Shown one piece after another: positions 9,184 through 18,046 of a stretch of DNA of 64,000 nucleotides. Position 1 is the first letter of the stretch. Each line of letters opens with the position of its first letter. The notes beneath the pieces are model-generated. The model did not search any database and was not told the DNA's origin. It worked only from the letters and a program-made list of their open reading frames with translations. This DNA comes from Phycisphaeraceae bacterium. Its GTDB lineage: Bacteria; Planctomycetota; Phycisphaerae; Phycisphaerales; UBA1924. A program made the position numbers and the translations under genes. The stretch spans positions 1,674,001 through 1,738,000 of the forward strand of contig CP075368.1 of NCBI GenBank assembly GCA_019454185.1, written 5' to 3'.

Positions 9184-11070
9184 ATGCTCAACGGGACGAG
9201 CCGCACCAACTCGGGTCATCATCGCGCGTTCAGGCACATGGTCGCAGCCATCGCCCTGCTGCTCTCCCTGCTGAGCATCCACCTGACCCACGCCCAGCCG
9301 GTCGCCTCCCCCGAGGTATCGCCGACCGCGATCCCCGCGAGCAGGCAGGCCAAGAACGTCGCGATCATCACCATCAAGGGAGAGATCCGCTCCGGCATCA
9401 CCGCCGAGAGCTTCAAGAGGCGACTGGCAGAAGCAGAGGCATCCGGAGCCGATGCCCTCGTTGTCGAACTCGACACGCCCGGAGGCGAGGTCGGCACCGT
9501 CCTCGAAATCTGCGATGCCATCAAGGCGTCCAGCATCCCGAACACCGTCGCATGGGTGCGCCCCAACGCCTACTCCGGCGGCGCAATCATTGCTCTCGCC
9601 TGCCGGACGATGGTTGCAAGCGACCCCGCGACACTCGGCGATGCGCTGCCCATCGCGATCAACGCCCTCGGCATGCTCAACCAGCTTCCCGAGCATGAAC
9701 GCCAGAAAATACTCTCCCCGCTCATGGCCGAAGTCGTCGATTCCGCGCGCCGGAACGGCTACGACGAGTACCTCGTGCAGGGAATCGTCAGCCGCGGCGT
9801 CGAACTCTGGCTCGTCGAAGACACCCAGACCGGAGCCCGCTTCTGCATCGACCGCGCCGAATACGCGATCCTGTTCAACGACACCCCTCCGACATCACGC
9901 CCGAGACTCGTCTCCGCCCAGGCGACGGGGAACCCCCAGAAGATGCCCTCGTTCCCCGGTCCGACGCCCCAGTCGCCGACCGGCACGCCCGATGCCGCGT
10001 CCCCTACTCCGCAAGTCCCATCATCAGGCCCAACATCAGGACCCGCATCCGGCCTCGCTTCTCCCGACACAAGTTACCGCCCTGCCTCGCCCGCGCTCGC
10101 TGCGATCGCGAAGGAGGTCTCGAACCCTCAGACCCTCGGCTCGCGCCGCCCTCTCTTCAGCGAGTCCGACAGAGGCCGATACACCCTCGTGGAGTACGTC
10201 TCCGACGGTGCCGGCCCCGTCGTCATGAAGCACAGCGACCTCGTCCACCTCGGTTTCGTCGACCAGACCATCAAGACCGACTCGCAACTCAAGGCCTACT
10301 TCGGTGCCACGAACGTCGAACGCCTCAACGCTACCTGGTCCGAAGGGATCGTCTTCTGGATGACCAACCCCGTAGTACGGGGCTTTTTCATCGTCGTCTT
10401 CCTCATCTCGCTCTTCATCGAGCTGACGCACCCCGGCGTCGCCCTCCCCGGCGCTATCGCGGCGGTCGCGCTCGTCTGCCTCGTCGGGCCCCCGCTCATG
10501 ATCGGCATGGCCAGCTGGTGGGAAGTCGCCGCCATCATCGTCGGCATCGGGCTCGTCGCCATCGAGATCTTCGTACTCCCCGGCTTCACGGTCTTCGGCG
10601 TGATCGGCCTCATCTGCCTCTTCGGCGGGCTCGTCGGCACATTCGTCAGACAAGAGCCGGGACACCTCTTCCCCGACTCGCCCGGAGCGCGTGACGATCT
10701 GCTCTACGGCGTCGCGACCATCCTCCTCTCATCCCTCTCCGCCGTCGTCGCGATGTACTTCATCGGGAAGCACTTCGGCTCGCTCCCGATCGTCTCGAAA
10801 CTCGTCCTCAGCAACACCAGCGACACCGACGAACTGATCCTCGCCATGGATCCGACCGATGGCATCGGCATCCGCATCGGCCAGACGGGTCGCACGCTCA
10901 CACCGCTCCGCCCGGCAGGACGCGCCATGATCGGCGACCGGGTGGTCGATGTGGTCTCCGATCTCGGATTCCTCGAATCAGGAACCCAGGTCCGAGTCGT
11001 CGAAGCAACACCATTCCGCATCGCTGTCGCTCTGGATGATGCGCCCCGGGGAGAAGGCGAAACCGTATGA
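9184..11070 (+). CDS. NfeD-type membrane serine protease, long form
   Basis: A 628-residue membrane protein of the NfeD1 class. A signal segment covers residues 20-38 (VAAIALLLSLLSIHLTHA). A ClpP/SppA-like protease domain follows from about 58 to 240, with ELDTPGGEV and the putative nucleophile serine in NAYSGGAIIALA. A proline/serine-rich stretch of about 60 residues comes next. Four to five membrane helices lie from about 395, and an OB-fold NfeD tail (GRAMIGDRVVDVVSDLGFLESG) ends the protein. Family members process membrane proteins such as stomatin; the target here is unknown. Its stop overlaps the next NfeD gene as ATGA. Confidence 0.88.
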   Translation: MLNGTSRTNSGHHRAFRHMVAAIALLLSLLSIHLTHAQPVASPEVSPTAIPASRQAKNVAIITIKGEIRSGITAESFKRRLAEAEASGADALVVELDTPGGEVGTVLEICDAIKASSIPNTVAWVRPNAYSGGAIIALACRTMVASDPATLGDALPIAINALGMLNQLPEHERQKILSPLMAEVVDSARRNGYDEYLVQGIVSRGVELWLVEDTQTGARFCIDRAEYAILFNDTPPTSRPRLVSAQATGNPQKMPSFPGPTPQSPTGTPDAASPTPQVPSSGPTSGPASGLASPDTSYRPASPALAAIAKEVSNPQTLGSRRPLFSESDRGRYTLVEYVSDGAGPVVMKHSDLVHLGFVDQTIKTDSQLKAYFGATNVERLNATWSEGIVFWMTNPVVRGFFIVVFLISLFIELTHPGVALPGAIAAVALVCLVGPPLMIGMASWWEVAAIIVGIGLVAIEIFVLPGFTVFGVIGLICLFGGLVGTFVRQEPGHLFPDSPGARDDLLYGVATILLSSLSAVVAMYFIGKHFGSLPIVSKLVLSNTSDTDELILAMDPTDGIGIRIGQTGRTLTPLRPAGRAMIGDRVVDVVSDLGFLESGTQVRVVEATPFRIAVALDDAPRGEGETV

Positions 11071-11567
11071 ACGAAGCGTTGCTCATCTGGGGCATTGTGC
11101 TGCTCGTCGTTGCCGCGTTCCTCCTCGTGCTCGAGGTCTTTATCCCCTCCGCGGGCGTCATCGCCGTCACCTCAGCCGTCGTCGCTGTCGCGGGCATCGT
11201 CTGCCTCTTCCGATACGACGCGACCTGGGGACTCATCGGCTCCCTCGCCGTGCTTGTTGTCGGCCCCATCCTCGGCGGGTTCATGCTCAAGATCTGGCCG
11301 AACACGCCGATCGGCAGGCGGCTCATCGGCTCCCCTTCTGAAGAGGACATCGCGCAGGCCCAGGAGACTCAGAAACTCGAACAGGCCGAACGCCTCGCGA
11401 TCATCGGCATGGAAGGGCAAGCCATCACAGACCTCCGCCCGGTCGGCATGGCGCACATCGGCGACAGACGCCTCGATGTCCTCGCCGAGAGCGGCTGGAT
11501 CAAGGCTGGCTCATCCGTCCGCGTCACCCACGCCGACGGTTCACAGATCAAAGTCCGCCAGATCTGA
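11067..11567 (+). CDS. NfeD-type membrane protein, short form
   Basis: A 166-residue protein with two or three N-terminal membrane helices (LLIWGIVLLVVAAFLLVLEV and following, residues 5-80) and a C-terminal OB-fold NfeD domain (GQAITDLRPVGMAHIGDRRLDVLAESG, 118-144). It lacks the protease domain. The ATG overlaps the upstream long NfeD gene, so the two are translationally coupled and probably form one membrane complex. The end is followed by the tRNA-Phe transcription unit on the other strand; no plus-strand terminator was seen. Confidence 0.88.
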   Translation: MNEALLIWGIVLLVVAAFLLVLEVFIPSAGVIAVTSAVVAVAGIVCLFRYDATWGLIGSLAVLVVGPILGGFMLKIWPNTPIGRRLIGSPSEEDIAQAQETQKLEQAERLAIIGMEGQAITDLRPVGMAHIGDRRLDVLAESGWIKAGSSVRVTHADGSQIKVRQI

Positions 11568-11642
11568 TTACCGACGGAGACTGGACGCGGGCGACCGGCG
11601 AACAGGCGGCAACAAATCCGGCAACACAAGCACGCCCAAACG

Positions 11643-11665
11643 AAAAACCCGCAGAATCCTGCGGG
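11643..11665 (-). terminator. Rho-independent terminator of tRNA-Phe
   Basis: On the minus strand, a 7-bp stem CCCGCAG/CTGCGGG with a 4-base loop is followed directly by five T residues (11647 down to 11643). It lies 48 bases past the 3' end of tRNA-Phe and has the right orientation for that transcript. Confidence 0.8.
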
Positions 11666-11712
11666 CTTGGCTGGCTGTCGCATCGTATGAGAGACCGTGG
11701 AATCCGAACCAA

Positions 11713-11785
11713 TGGGCAGAGCCGGACTTGAACCGGCGACCCCCGCATTTTCAGTGCGGTGCTCTACCAACTGAGCTATCTGCCC
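11713..11785 (-). tRNA. tRNA-Phe (anticodon GAA)
   Basis: A 73-base cloverleaf read on the minus strand. The acceptor stem is GGGCAGA/TCTGCCC with discriminator A. The D arm contains AGCTCAGTTGGTAGAGC. The anticodon stem CCGCA/TGCGG encloses loop CTGAAAA, giving anticodon GAA. The T arm has GGTTCAAGTCC. CCA is not encoded. The gene is its own transcription unit, with a promoter at 11822-11849 and a terminator at 11643-11665. Confidence 0.97.
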
Positions 11786-11821
11786 GCCGCGCACGCCCAA
11801 GGGCGTCGCTTGCAGGACCCA

Positions 11822-11849
11822 ACGATACCACGCCCCCGCCCCCCGTCAA
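11822..11849 (-). promoter_or_regulatory. promoter of tRNA-Phe
   Basis: Minus-strand -35 TTGACG and -10 TATCGT with a 16-base, G-rich spacer. Transcription would begin near 11815, about 30 bases before the tRNA 5' end. Good match to a sigma-70-type housekeeping promoter. Confidence 0.65.
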
Positions 11850-11904
11850 GGCGATTCGGAGAGCTCCCTATCTGATTGCACCCCCTCGATACGATCTGAG
11901 GCAC

Positions 11905-12771
11905 ATGCACCGGACCGAACCGACAATCTCGGACCTGCCCTCTCACATAGGGAACACCCGAGACTGGGCCGAGGCCCGGTCGGAAGGTCCGTTGCTCGCC
12001 GTCGAAGATCTTGTCGTCGAATTCCCGGCCAGAGGCCCCGGGCGTCAAGCCCATCGTGCTATCGACAGGGTCTCCTTCCAGCTCGACAGAGCCGAAGCAC
12101 TCGGTGTTGTCGGAGAATCGGGCTCCGGGAAGACAACGCTCGGCCGCGCGGCACTCGGCCTTATCCCCGCGACCCACGGGCGCATCCGCCTCTCCGGCCA
12201 CGACATCAGCAAGGCCCCTCCATCACGGCTTCGACACCTGCGCCGCTCAGCCCAGATCGTGTTCCAGGACCCAGGCGGCTCTCTCAACCCGCGCATGACC
12301 GTGGCCGCTTGTGTCGCCGAACCACTCGAGATCCATCGCGTCGGATCCCGTGCCGAACGCCGGAACCGCGCGCTCACACTCCTCGAACGCTGCGGCATGC
12401 CCGCTGACGCAGCGGAGAGATACCCACACGAACTGAGCGGCGGCCAGCGACAGCGAGTCGCGATCGCGCGAGCGATCGCACTCGAACCCTCGCTGATTGT
12501 CTGCGATGAGCCGACGAGCGCACTGGATGTCTCGGTCCAGGCCCAGATCCTGAACCTCCTCATGGACCTGCAACGCGAGCGCGGGCTCGCATACCTCTTC
12601 ATCAGCCATGACATCGAGGTCGTCGCCCACCTCTGCACGCGCATCGCCGTCATGCGCGAGGGACGCATCATCGAGTCCGGCCCGACCGACACCGTCCTGA
12701 ACTCCCCTGCCGACCCCTACACCCGCGCCCTGCTGAGCGCGGTCCCGTCACGTGACTTCGCGACTTCATGA
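11905..12771 (+). CDS. ABC transporter ATP-binding protein, oligopeptide/dipeptide (OppF/DppF) type
   Basis: A 288-residue ATPase with Walker A GESGSGKTT (about 75-83), Q-loop FQDPGGSLNPRMTV, signature LSGGQRQRVAIARAIA, Walker B LIVCDEPTSALD and H-loop FISHD. The FQDP.GSLNPRMTV and SVQAQILNLLMDLQ stretches are typical of peptide/nickel importers. The C-terminal PYTRALLSAVP matches the end of DppF. No permease, binding protein or partner ATPase is next to it, so its transporter must be encoded elsewhere. It converges on asnB with 17 bases between the stops. Confidence 0.9.
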   Translation: MHRTEPTISDLPSHIGNTRDWAEARSEGPLLAVEDLVVEFPARGPGRQAHRAIDRVSFQLDRAEALGVVGESGSGKTTLGRAALGLIPATHGRIRLSGHDISKAPPSRLRHLRRSAQIVFQDPGGSLNPRMTVAACVAEPLEIHRVGSRAERRNRALTLLERCGMPADAAERYPHELSGGQRQRVAIARAIALEPSLIVCDEPTSALDVSVQAQILNLLMDLQRERGLAYLFISHDIEVVAHLCTRIAVMREGRIIESGPTDTVLNSPADPYTRALLSAVPSRDFATS

Positions 12772-12788
12772 CTCTCTGGCAGCTTTCG

Positions 12789-14654
12789 CTACGCCGCTCC
12801 CCACATCGCCTCTCCCCATATCGCGAGGTTCGCCATCGGCCACGCCAGCGACCACAACTCGCTCGGCCGCTCCGCGACCGTCATGATCGCGGCATCAGTG
12901 AAGATCTCGCGCAGGAACGCCGACCGTCTGATCGACTCCGATTGATCCGAGACCCACGCCTGAAACGGCAGCGGGAAGCTGGCCTTCTTACGCTCGACAA
13001 CCTCCGGGGGCAGGGCGTCTGCGAAGGCCTCGCGCAGAGCGATCTTGGTACGGGTCAGCGGGCTTGCGCCGGGCGCGGCGCGAGTCTCCGTGAACTTCCG
13101 AGCCATCGGCAGCGACCACGCGTGGGCGCGGACGACGACGTCGGCGAGGGGCGTTCGACCCTCGACCGACTCGAGCATCGTGGCGGAGTCCAGGCGCTGG
13201 AGCAGGCCGACCAGGTTGATCCGCTGATGGAAGCGCAGGTGGCACTCGAGGGGGTCGAGATTGCGGCCGCGGTACTCGGCTTCGCCTGCGGCTTCGTCGC
13301 TCACGGCGGCGAACTCGGACCTGTACGCCGCGACGAGTTCCTCGTCGCGCTCGGCACTCGACCACCAGCCGGGGTTGAGGAGGCCGGGCTTGGCGTTGAG
13401 CGGGACCCAGGCAGCGGCGTTGAGCTGGAAGAGGCCGGGATCGTGGTCTCCCTGCTCGACGTGGAAGAGGGCCATGGAAAGCGGCGTGTCGTATCCGGCG
13501 AAGAACTCGTCGGCACCCTCGCCGCTGAGGGCGACGACGTGGCCATCGGCGCGGAGGGTTCTGGCGACCTCGTTGATCGCCACCTCGTTGGGTGTTCCCA
13601 GAGGCGTGCGCATGCGCTCGACCATCGCGGGCCATCGCTCCTGGAACATCCGGCGTGTGACGGGGGCCTCGGTGTGGACGACGCCGATCCGGGAAGCGAC
13701 GAGCCGCGCAAAGGCGAAGTCCTCTGAGCCGCCGACGCCCTCGGCCTCCGGTGCGCCGGAGCAGTACGTTCGGAGCACGTCGACGTGCCGACGAGCAGTC
13801 GAGACGACGATAGAGCTGTCCAAGCCCCCGGAGAGCAGGGCGCAGGTCGGGACGTCCGCGCGAAGGTGGACGCGAACGCTCTCGCGGACGACGCGTTCGG
13901 TCGTGCCGTCTTCGGGATCGGCGTTCGCGCTCCATTGACGCGTGTCGATCGCGGCGTGTGCGAGTGGGAGCGACGCGCCGCTCAGGTCGAAGGTCAGGAC
14001 CTGGCCGGGGCGGACAACGCGGATGCCCTCGTAGAGAGTTCGCGGTCCGAGCGTGGTTCGGATCGTCGTGAGGTAGGCGCTGACGGTGATGGGATCGGGC
14101 GCGGCGCGGACGCCGGGGTGAGCGAGGATGGCACCGATCTCGCTCGCAAAGACGAGCTCGGTGATGCCAGCGACCGAGAGCAGCGTGTAGTACAGCGGCT
14201 TGATCCCGATCGGGTCGCGGGCGAGGGTCAGGGTCCTTGCGTGCGGGTCGTACCACGCGAATGCGAACATGCCTCGGACGCGAGCGGCGGCGATGCCCGG
14301 CCCCCACTGCTCGCAGCATCGCCCGAGCGTCTCGGTGTCGCACGAAGTCGCGAACGCGACACCTTCGCGCGAGAGATCCCGACGAAGCTCGGCATCGTTG
14401 TAGATCTCGCCGTTGTAGACGAGCCAGCCCCGGGTTCGCCCGGCAGGGCTGTCGAAGCGCATCGGCTGGTGCCCGGCGGGCGAAGGATCGATGACGCTCA
14501 GCCGTCGATGGGCGAGGACGACGCTGCCAAGACGCTCAAGCCCCGCATCGTCCGGCCCGCGATGCACCATGCGATCGCGCATGGCAACAACCTGAGCGTC
14601 GGTCAGTGTGACCGGGGCACCGGCTCCGCGCACGATTCCGAGGATGCCGCACAT
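12789..14654 (-). CDS. asnB: asparagine synthase (glutamine-hydrolysing)
   Basis: Makes asparagine from aspartate, ATP and glutamine. The mature N-terminus MCGILGI supplies Cys2, the glutaminase nucleophile. HRGPDDAG, LAHRRLSVID and LVYNGEIYND complete the N-terminal amidotransferase domain (1-190). The synthetase domain has the PP-loop LLSGGLDSSIV near 255 and ALSGEGADEFFAGYD near 355. At 621 residues it is of ordinary AsnB length. It lies 71 bases downstream of the sulfatase gene on the same strand. Homologues also serve exopolysaccharide clusters, but no such context is visible. Confidence 0.93.
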   Translation of the reverse strand: MCGILGIVRGAGAPVTLTDAQVVAMRDRMVHRGPDDAGLERLGSVVLAHRRLSVIDPSPAGHQPMRFDSPAGRTRGWLVYNGEIYNDAELRRDLSREGVAFATSCDTETLGRCCEQWGPGIAAARVRGMFAFAWYDPHARTLTLARDPIGIKPLYYTLLSVAGITELVFASEIGAILAHPGVRAAPDPITVSAYLTTIRTTLGPRTLYEGIRVVRPGQVLTFDLSGASLPLAHAAIDTRQWSANADPEDGTTERVVRESVRVHLRADVPTCALLSGGLDSSIVVSTARRHVDVLRTYCSGAPEAEGVGGSEDFAFARLVASRIGVVHTEAPVTRRMFQERWPAMVERMRTPLGTPNEVAINEVARTLRADGHVVALSGEGADEFFAGYDTPLSMALFHVEQGDHDPGLFQLNAAAWVPLNAKPGLLNPGWWSSAERDEELVAAYRSEFAAVSDEAAGEAEYRGRNLDPLECHLRFHQRINLVGLLQRLDSATMLESVEGRTPLADVVVRAHAWSLPMARKFTETRAAPGASPLTRTKIALREAFADALPPEVVERKKASFPLPFQAWVSDQSESIRRSAFLREIFTDAAIMTVAERPSELWSLAWPMANLAIWGEAMWGAA

Positions 14655-14725
14655 CGTGCAGCATCATCGGCGTGCGGCGGCCTGTTTATGGAGGCAACGG
14701 ACCGAAGTTCGACATTCGAGGTGAC

Positions 14726-16213
14726 TCAGCGCGTGTCGCCCGTGCCGAACCCATCGTCGATGGGCATCACGGGCTCGCCCTTCATGTTGGTCTGGATGAC
14801 CTTGAACTGGTCGAGGAGGAAGAGGGGCTTCGCGGCATCGCGCGAGAGCTCATCGATCCGGGCCTTCATCCGCTCGACAATATCGGGATACTTCGAGGCG
14901 AGATTGTTCGTCTCCGAAGGATCGTCCGCGAGGTTGTAAAGATCGACGCTCTGGGGGAGCGTGGTCCGCCAGATGAGTTTCCAGTCGCCCTGGCGGATCG
15001 CGGCCCGGAACGGCTCGATGTTGTAGACGATCTCGTCGCGGGGTGAGGGAGCGTTGCGTGAGAGGGTTTCCCAGACGTTGAGGCCGTCGAGGGGCTTGCT
15101 TCTGGTCGTGGGTGCCCCGGCGAGTGCCGCGAGCGTGGGGAAGAGGTCGACGGCGTGAACCATCCCGTCCACACGGCCCTTTGCGATCTTCCCCGGCCAG
15201 TTGACGAGCGCACAGACGCGGCTCCCGCCCTCGAAAAGCGTCCCCTTCCCCTCGCGGTACGGCCCGTTGTCGCACGGGAGGACGACCTTGCTCATGTCGG
15301 TCATGACGCCGCTGAACATGGCGTTGCGGGTGCCGCCGTTGTCGCTGTGGAAGATGATGATGGTGCGTTCGCGCATGCCGGCGCGTTCGAGTGCGTTGAC
15401 GACCCGACCGATCTCGTCGTCGAGGCATGAGATCATGCCTGCGTAGATGCGTCGTGTAGGCTCCGCGATGTCGGGGTATCGGTCTATGTACTCCTGCGGG
15501 GCCTGGTACGGCGTGTGGGGTGCGTTGAACGTGAGGTAGAGATAGAGCGGCACGGACTTGTCGTGATTCTCGATGAGGCGTGCGGCGTCCTTGCCGATGA
15601 GCGTGGTGGTGTAACCCTCTTCGACGACGGGTTCGTTATCGCGGAACCAGTCGAGCACGCCGTGCTCCTCGTGCGTGAAGTAGTCGAGTTCACCGATCAT
15701 CGCCCCGTACTGGTAGTCGAAGCCGCGCTGGCGGGGCCACCACTTCTTGTCGGCGTGCCCGAGGTGCCACTTCCCGATGATGGCGGTGGTGTACCCGGCT
15801 TCCTTCATGGCCTGGGGCATCAGCCACTCTTCGGTGTCAAGCCCGTAGGCGGAGACGGAGGGGATCACCGCGGTTTGAAGCCCGTAGCGATAGGGGTAGC
15901 GCCCGGTCAGCATCGCGGCACGCGTCGGCGTGCACATCGACTGGGTGTAGAACTGCGAGAGCACGGCACCCTCACCGGCGAGCCGATCGATGTTCGGCGT
16001 CCTGATGTCGCTACACCCGTTGAAGCCGACGTCCTTCCAGCCCAGATCGTCTGCAACAATGTGGACGATGTGAGGGCGGGGAGCCACCTGTGAGGTCTCG
16101 CCGCCCGCGAGCGCCGACGACGCAACCAGACCGGTCACGAACAAACCGACCAAGTACGCAAGTGCAGATCCGAACGACTTGCGAGGGGTACAAAGCTCGA
16201 CAGATCTGACCAT
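14726..16213 (-). CDS. secreted sulfatase (arylsulfatase family)
   Basis: A formylglycine-type sulfatase of 495 residues. The start at 16213 is chosen because GGAGG sits 8 bases upstream. An ATG at 16228 and another at 16264 are alternatives. A signal peptide with core FGSALAYLVGLFVTGLVASSALA directs export. The metal site begins with HIVADDLGWKDVGFNG, and the catalytic motif is C-T-P-T-R in QSMCTPTRAAMLTG. The cysteine is the residue matured to formylglycine by a separate enzyme not in this window. GKWHLGH and FHSDNGG are further active-site motifs. Planctomycetes use such enzymes on sulfated polysaccharides; the substrate is not predictable. Confidence 0.93.
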   Translation of the reverse strand: MVRSVELCTPRKSFGSALAYLVGLFVTGLVASSALAGGETSQVAPRPHIVHIVADDLGWKDVGFNGCSDIRTPNIDRLAGEGAVLSQFYTQSMCTPTRAAMLTGRYPYRYGLQTAVIPSVSAYGLDTEEWLMPQAMKEAGYTTAIIGKWHLGHADKKWWPRQRGFDYQYGAMIGELDYFTHEEHGVLDWFRDNEPVVEEGYTTTLIGKDAARLIENHDKSVPLYLYLTFNAPHTPYQAPQEYIDRYPDIAEPTRRIYAGMISCLDDEIGRVVNALERAGMRERTIIIFHSDNGGTRNAMFSGVMTDMSKVVLPCDNGPYREGKGTLFEGGSRVCALVNWPGKIAKGRVDGMVHAVDLFPTLAALAGAPTTRSKPLDGLNVWETLSRNAPSPRDEIVYNIEPFRAAIRQGDWKLIWRTTLPQSVDLYNLADDPSETNNLASKYPDIVERMKARIDELSRDAAKPLFLLDQFKVIQTNMKGEPVMPIDDGFGTGDTR

Positions 16214-16561
16214 TCGGTGGACCTCCATGAAGGGCCCCGATTGTACAGTGGGAGTCGATTCCATCGCGTCATTGCTGCGGAGGCGTGCTTCGGGGTTGGG
16301 AGGCGGTCTGCTCGAAAGCTTGGGTATGACTCGGAGGCGAGCACCTGCTGGTCCCGGGTACGCCAGCTCGATCTGATCGGCGGGGTCTCGAACGGGGCTT
16401 GCCCCGCTTCGGAGTGGGGATGTGTTCGGTTCGGGTAGGTGCTAGAAACGGCTTGGACATGGTCCTAACGTTTCAGTCCCACGTCGAGCGGTGCGTGTGC
16501 CTGCGTGCAACGCGTCGCCTCGGCTCATTCGAACAGACACTGAATCAAGCGAGACTCAAGC
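16214..16561. other. intergenic region between sulfatase and L19
   Basis: This 348-base divergent region should hold the promoters of both neighbours. I see one clear hairpin, CGGGGC-TT-GCCCCG at 16393-16406, and no convincing -35/-10 pair or known ribosomal-protein leader. Confidence 0.4.
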
Positions 16562-16993
16562 ATGCTTGGCGGCACCCAGAAGATCATCGAAGGACTGACG
16601 GCGGAGAGTCTGAAGAAGAACCTGCCGACGTTGAGCATCGGCGACACGGTCAGCGTTCACTGCCGCATCGTCGAGGGAGACAAGGAGCGCGTTCAGGTGT
16701 TCCAGGGCGTGCTGATGGCACGCTCGGGCTCCAGCACCAATGAGATGATCACGGTCCGCCGTATCGTCGACGATCTCGGCGTTGAGCGTGTGTGGCCCCT
16801 GAATTCGCCGCTGATCGCGAAGATCGAGGTCATCCGTCACGGCGACGCGAGACGCTCCAAGCTGTACTACCTGCGTGAACGTGTCGGCAAGAGCCGTCGC
16901 CTGCGTGATCGCCGCCGCGGCATCAAGCACACCGAGGGCGTGATCGGATTCAAGCCGCCGGTGGCACAAGCCACTGCAACGGCCGAGGCGTGA
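16562..16993 (+). CDS. rplS: 50S ribosomal protein L19
   Basis: A large-subunit protein at the 30S-50S interface. The 143 residues carry the L19 fold signatures GDTVSVHCRIVEGDKERVQ, FQGVLMARSG and the basic KLYYLRERVGKSRRLRDRR near the end. An alanine/threonine-rich tail of about 20 residues extends beyond the usual C-terminus. It stands alone rather than behind rpsP-trmD as in many bacteria, and has its own terminator 45 bases downstream. No strong ribosome site is visible in front of the ATG. Confidence 0.95.
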   Translation: MLGGTQKIIEGLTAESLKKNLPTLSIGDTVSVHCRIVEGDKERVQVFQGVLMARSGSSTNEMITVRRIVDDLGVERVWPLNSPLIAKIEVIRHGDARRSKLYYLRERVGKSRRLRDRRRGIKHTEGVIGFKPPVAQATATAEA

Positions 16994-17037
16994 TCCGCGC
17001 TCGAGCGTGATCGAATCGACAAAGCACAAAACCAGAA

Positions 17038-17066
17038 CAGGCCCGGCGCGAGCGTCGGGCCTGTTT
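17038..17066 (+). terminator. Rho-independent terminator of rplS
   Basis: A GC-rich hairpin with arms CAGGCCCGGCG and CGTCGGGCCTG (one G-T pair) is followed by TTT. It lies 45 bases after the L19 stop. Confidence 0.75.
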
Positions 17067-17119
17067 CATACTGTGTGGACTTGATCCGATGGGCTCGGCG
17101 CAGCGAGTCGCCCGCGGGT

Positions 17120-17962
17120 TTACTTGCCGCTGTAGTCGATGATCCGCGCGATCTCGCTCCGGAGTTCGGCACGAGCGACCACGCGATCGACGAGCCCGCT
17201 CTTGAGGAGGAACTCCGATCGCTGGAAGCCATCCGGGAGCTCCTGCCGGATCGTCTGCTGGATGACGCGGGGGCCTGCAAAGCCGATGAGCGCGCCGGGT
17301 TCGGCGAGGATCACATCGCCGAGCATCGCGAACGACGCCGTGACGCCGCCAGTGGTCGGATCGGTGAGAACGCTGATAAAGAGCCCGCCGGCGTTGTCGT
17401 GGCGAGCGAGAGCCGCGCTCGTCTTTGCCATCTGCATCAGCGACAGCCCGGACTCCTGCATGCGAGCACCACCGGAGCAACTCACGACGATGAGCGGCAG
17501 GTTCCGCTCCGTCGCGGTCTCGATCGTGCGCGTGATGGTCTCGCCGACCACGCTGCCCATCGACCCCATCATGAACGTGAGATCAAGGCAGCAGACCATC
17601 GCTTCGCGGCCCTTGATGAAGCCCGACCCGGCCTGTACAGCATCCACCTGCCCGGTCTTCTCCTGCTCGATGCGGAGGCGATCGGCGTAGGTCTTCAGAT
17701 CGCGGAAGCCGAGCGGGTCCGTCGGCTCAAGGCCACGGAACATGGGCTGGAAGGAGCCGGGGTCCGTCAACTGGCGGATGCGCTCCACCGCGCCGATCCG
17801 AAAGTGATGGGCGCACTCCGGACAGACGTGGAGGTTTGCCTCCATCTGCCGGCGATAGATCATGCGGCTGCATCCCGGGCAACGGAGCCAGAGCCCCTCG
17901 GGGATCGCCGACCGCTTCGGTGTCTTGATCTCGTTCCACGTTCTGGATGCCGCTCGTGTCAT
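17120..17962 (-). CDS. accD: acetyl-CoA carboxylase, carboxyltransferase subunit beta
   Basis: Transfers carboxyl from biotin to acetyl-CoA, the first step of fatty-acid synthesis, as an alpha2beta2 complex with AccA. The N-terminal zinc ribbon has Cys28, Cys31, Cys47 and Cys50 (CPGC and CPEC). The crotonase-fold body has SCSGGARMQESGLSLMQMAKT and the oxyanion region DPTTGGVTASFAMLGD. The start at 17962 gives 280 residues and an N-terminus like E. coli AccD; an ATG at 18022 is also in frame. The gene follows the phosphatase-like gene on the same strand and is probably cotranscribed with it. Confidence 0.95.
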   Translation of the reverse strand: MTRAASRTWNEIKTPKRSAIPEGLWLRCPGCSRMIYRRQMEANLHVCPECAHHFRIGAVERIRQLTDPGSFQPMFRGLEPTDPLGFRDLKTYADRLRIEQEKTGQVDAVQAGSGFIKGREAMVCCLDLTFMMGSMGSVVGETITRTIETATERNLPLIVVSCSGGARMQESGLSLMQMAKTSAALARHDNAGGLFISVLTDPTTGGVTASFAMLGDVILAEPGALIGFAGPRVIQQTIRQELPDGFQRSEFLLKSGLVDRVVARAELRSEIARIIDYSGK

Positions 17963-18046
17963 CGTTCCGCTCTTTCCCTGCTTCTCAGCCCTGGCCGCCC
18001 CTCGGGGCACACCAAGGACCATCCCTGCTCACTCATCAACATCGAC

